Assembly (NCBI GenBank): GCA_003233535.1
Contig: QIMA01000412.1
Span: forward strand, 1-6,174
Length of the DNA: 6,174 nt
Source of the DNA: Rhodanobacteraceae bacterium
GTDB lineage: Bacteria; Pseudomonadota; Gammaproteobacteria; Xanthomonadales; SZUA-5
Direction of reading: 5' to 3'
Shown here: positions 4,216 through 6,174 of the stretch, piece by piece
Numbering within the stretch: the first letter of the stretch is position 1
Layout: each line of letters opens with the position of its first letter
Program-made: the position numbers and the translations under genes
The notes under the pieces: generated by a model
What the model saw: only the letters and a program-made list of their open reading frames with translations
The model's database searches: none
What the model was told of the DNA's origin: nothing

Positions 4216-6174
4216 ATGAAGGATTTCCCCAGCGCCGCCGGCGTGCTTGCCACCGCCTCGGCTCAGTCGGACTTTGACCCGAGCGAAACTACCGAGTGGC
4301 TGGAGTCCTTCGATGCGGTCGTACGCGAGCACGGACAGGCGCGAGCGCAATACCTGTTTGATCGGCTCGCTGATCATGCGCAAACGCGCGGTGTGCACTC
4401 CGCTCGCGCGCGCATCACACCGTACCGCAACACTATTGGATTAGACGCACAGCCACCCTACCCGGGCGACTTGAGCGTAGAAGCCAAGCTCGGCGCGGCA
4501 ATCCGTTGGAATGCATTGGCCATGGTGATGCGCGCCAATCAAGAGGCGCCGGAACTAGGCGGCCACTTGGCCAGCTACGCCTCTGCAGCTGACTTGTTCG
4601 AGGTTGGCTTCCAGCACTTCTTCAAGGGCCCCAACCACGCGGACGGCGGCGATTTAGTCTACTTCCAGCCGCATTCGGCGCCAGGCGTATATGCCCGCGC
4701 CTACCTGGAAGGCTTCCTTGATGAGACCGCAATGCGTCGCTACAGGCAGGAAGTGCTGCTGCCCGGCACTGCACAGCCCGCTTCCGCCCGCGGCCTTAGT
4801 TCTTATCCGCACCCGTGGTTGATGCCGGACTTCTGGCAGTTCCCAACCGGTTCGATGGGCCTGGGCCCAATCAGTTCAATCTATCAGGCGCGATTCCTCC
4901 GCTATCTGCAGCACCGCGACATTCAATCAACCAGCGGCCGCCGCGTCTGGGGCTTCTTCGGCGACGGCGAGATGGACGAGCCGGAATCCATCGGTGCGCT
5001 GTCGCTGGCCGCGCGTGAGCGGCTCGACAACCTCACCTTCGTGATCAACTGCAACCTGCAGCGTTTGGACGGCCCGGTGCGCGGCAATTCGCGGGTAATC
5101 GACGAACTAGAGGCGCTGTTTGGCGGTGCCGGCTGGAACGTGATCAAGGTGCTTTGGGGGTCGGATTGGGACGTGCTCTTTGCGCGCGACCACAGCGGCG
5201 AACTGCTGCGCGCCTTCGCGGAAACTGTCGATGGCCAATTCCAAACCTTTTCCGCCAACGACGGTGCCTACAATCGCGAGCGCTTCTTCGCGCAAACGCC
5301 GGAGTTGGCCAACTTGGTCGCCAATCTGAGCGACGCCGATATCGACCGCTTGCGCCGCGGCGGCCACGATCCGCGCAAGCTGCATGCCGCGTACGCCGCA
5401 GCCACAGCGCACACTGGCCAACCAACGGTCATTTTGGCCAAAACGATGAAAGGCTACGGGCTGGGCGCAGCCGGTCAAGGCAGGATGACCACGCATCAGC
5501 AGAAGAAGCTGGGGCTGGCCGATCTGCAGACTTTCCGCGACCGTTTTGGCCTACCGATGGACGACGAAGCGCTGCAGCGGCTGGACTTCTACCGGCCCAG
5601 CCCGGACAGCCCCGAACAGCGCTACCTGCATGAACGGCGTGAGGCCTTGGGCGGAGCGATGCCGCGTCGGCGGCAGCGCAGCAGTGTCACACTGCAGTCG
5701 CCAGCCGCTATGGATTTCGCCAAGTTCGCACTGCAAGCCGACGGCAAATCGATGTCTACCACGATGGCGGCGGTACGCATGCTCGGTCAACTGCTCAAGG
5801 ACCCAAACATCGGTCCGCGCATCGTTCCCATCGTCGCTGACGAGGCGCGCACTTTTGGCATGGCCAACTTGTTCCGACAGGTCGGCATTTATTCGCCGCT
5901 GGGCCAGAAATACGAACCCGAAGACTTGGGCTCCATGCTCTATTACCGCGAGGAAACCAGCGGCCAAATCCTCGAAGAAGGCATTTCTGAAGCTGGTGCC
6001 ATTTCCTCATGGATTGCCGCGGCGACCAGCTACAGCGTCAACGATCAACCGATGTTGCCCTTCTATATCTATTACTCGATGTTCGGCTGGCAGCGCGTCG
6101 GCGACCTGATCTGGGCCGCCGCCGACCAGCGCGCTCGCGGCTTCCTACTTGGCGCAACCGCCGGACGCACCACC
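4216..6174 (+). CDS. aceE: Pyruvate dehydrogenase E1 component, homodimeric type (AceE), C-terminus cut by window edge
   Basis: AceE decarboxylates pyruvate with thiamine diphosphate (ThDP) and passes the acetyl group to the lipoyl domain of E2 in the cytoplasmic pyruvate dehydrogenase complex. From ATG at 4216, 653 codons run open to the edge, about three quarters of the 887-residue E. coli protein, which aligns from its N-terminus. The ThDP/Mg site is GDGEMDEPES (249-258) with N278 and N280 in INCNLQRLDGPV. Residues matching E. coli H106, H142, Y177, H407, E522 and E571 are H117, H153, Y197, H427, E543 and E592, so the visible active site is intact. The window stops at GRTT, before the expected HEDGH region. 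Differences from E. coli are about nine extra residues before GLSSYPHP (near 184-192) and a changed mobile loop, GQGRMTTHQQKK (420-431). The start has only a weak AGAG, six bases upstream; no better upstream in-frame start is seen. aceF and lpd commonly follow but lie outside. Confidence 0.96.
   Translation, partial: MKDFPSAAGVLATASAQSDFDPSETTEWLESFDAVVREHGQARAQYLFDRLADHAQTRGVHSARARITPYRNTIGLDAQPPYPGDLSVEAKLGAAIRWNALAMVMRANQEAPELGGHLASYASAADLFEVGFQHFFKGPNHADGGDLVYFQPHSAPGVYARAYLEGFLDETAMRRYRQEVLLPGTAQPASARGLSSYPHPWLMPDFWQFPTGSMGLGPISSIYQARFLRYLQHRDIQSTSGRRVWGFFGDGEMDEPESIGALSLAARERLDNLTFVINCNLQRLDGPVRGNSRVIDELEALFGGAGWNVIKVLWGSDWDVLFARDHSGELLRAFAETVDGQFQTFSANDGAYNRERFFAQTPELANLVANLSDADIDRLRRGGHDPRKLHAAYAAATAHTGQPTVILAKTMKGYGLGAAGQGRMTTHQQKKLGLADLQTFRDRFGLPMDDEALQRLDFYRPSPDSPEQRYLHERREALGGAMPRRRQRSSVTLQSPAAMDFAKFALQADGKSMSTTMAAVRMLGQLLKDPNIGPRIVPIVADEARTFGMANLFRQVGIYSPLGQKYEPEDLGSMLYYREETSGQILEEGISEAGAISSWIAAATSYSVNDQPMLPFYIYYSMFGWQRVGDLIWAAADQRARGFLLGATAGRTT

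Noticed and set aside
5107..5496. Minus-strand frames of 93-138 codons inside aceE (e.g. 5107-5496 and 5551-5967).
   Set aside because: They are antisense shadows of a fully conserved AceE reading frame, expected at high GC.

Overview
The window holds two well-supported metabolic genes, each cut by a window edge, and one complete membrane/repeat protein gene. The organism looks like a GC-rich gammaproteobacterium, plausibly near Xanthomonadales/Lysobacterales. That is an inference from the homodimeric AceE-type pyruvate dehydrogenase E1 and from the style of the TPR membrane protein; no rRNA or other marker is present. No mobile element, CRISPR array, tRNA or rRNA was seen.

Layout. (1) 1-898, minus strand: the first 299 codons of a RuBisCO-like protein (form IV RuBisCO superfamily). 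It keeps the carbamylated-lysine region (KDD) but has lost or changed many residues a CO2-fixing enzyme needs. It runs off the left edge. (2) 899-1344: a 446-nt gap with a possible promoter for the RuBisCO-like gene, a weak possible terminator, and a striking long hairpin that abuts the stop codon of the next gene. (3) 1345-3708, minus strand: a 787-aa inner-membrane protein with three N-terminal membrane helices, a TolB-N-like middle domain and a long TPR array. (4) 3709-4215: a 507-nt divergent intergenic region with operator-like and hairpin structures but no convincing gene. (5) 4216-6174, plus strand: the first 653 codons of aceE, running off the right edge shortly before the conserved GEGLQHEDGHS region expected in the family.

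How the genes fit together. aceE is the entry to acetyl-CoA from pyruvate; aceF and lpd commonly follow it, but that part is outside the window. The RuBisCO-like protein and the TPR protein share a strand, but a long gap with structured DNA separates them, so they are probably separate transcription units. Nothing seen links the three genes into one pathway. The most unusual content is the RuBisCO-like protein with its altered active site. Next come the stop-codon-abutting hairpin, whose base-pairing polarity favours minus-strand RNA, and the 12-bp hairpin in the aceE leader.
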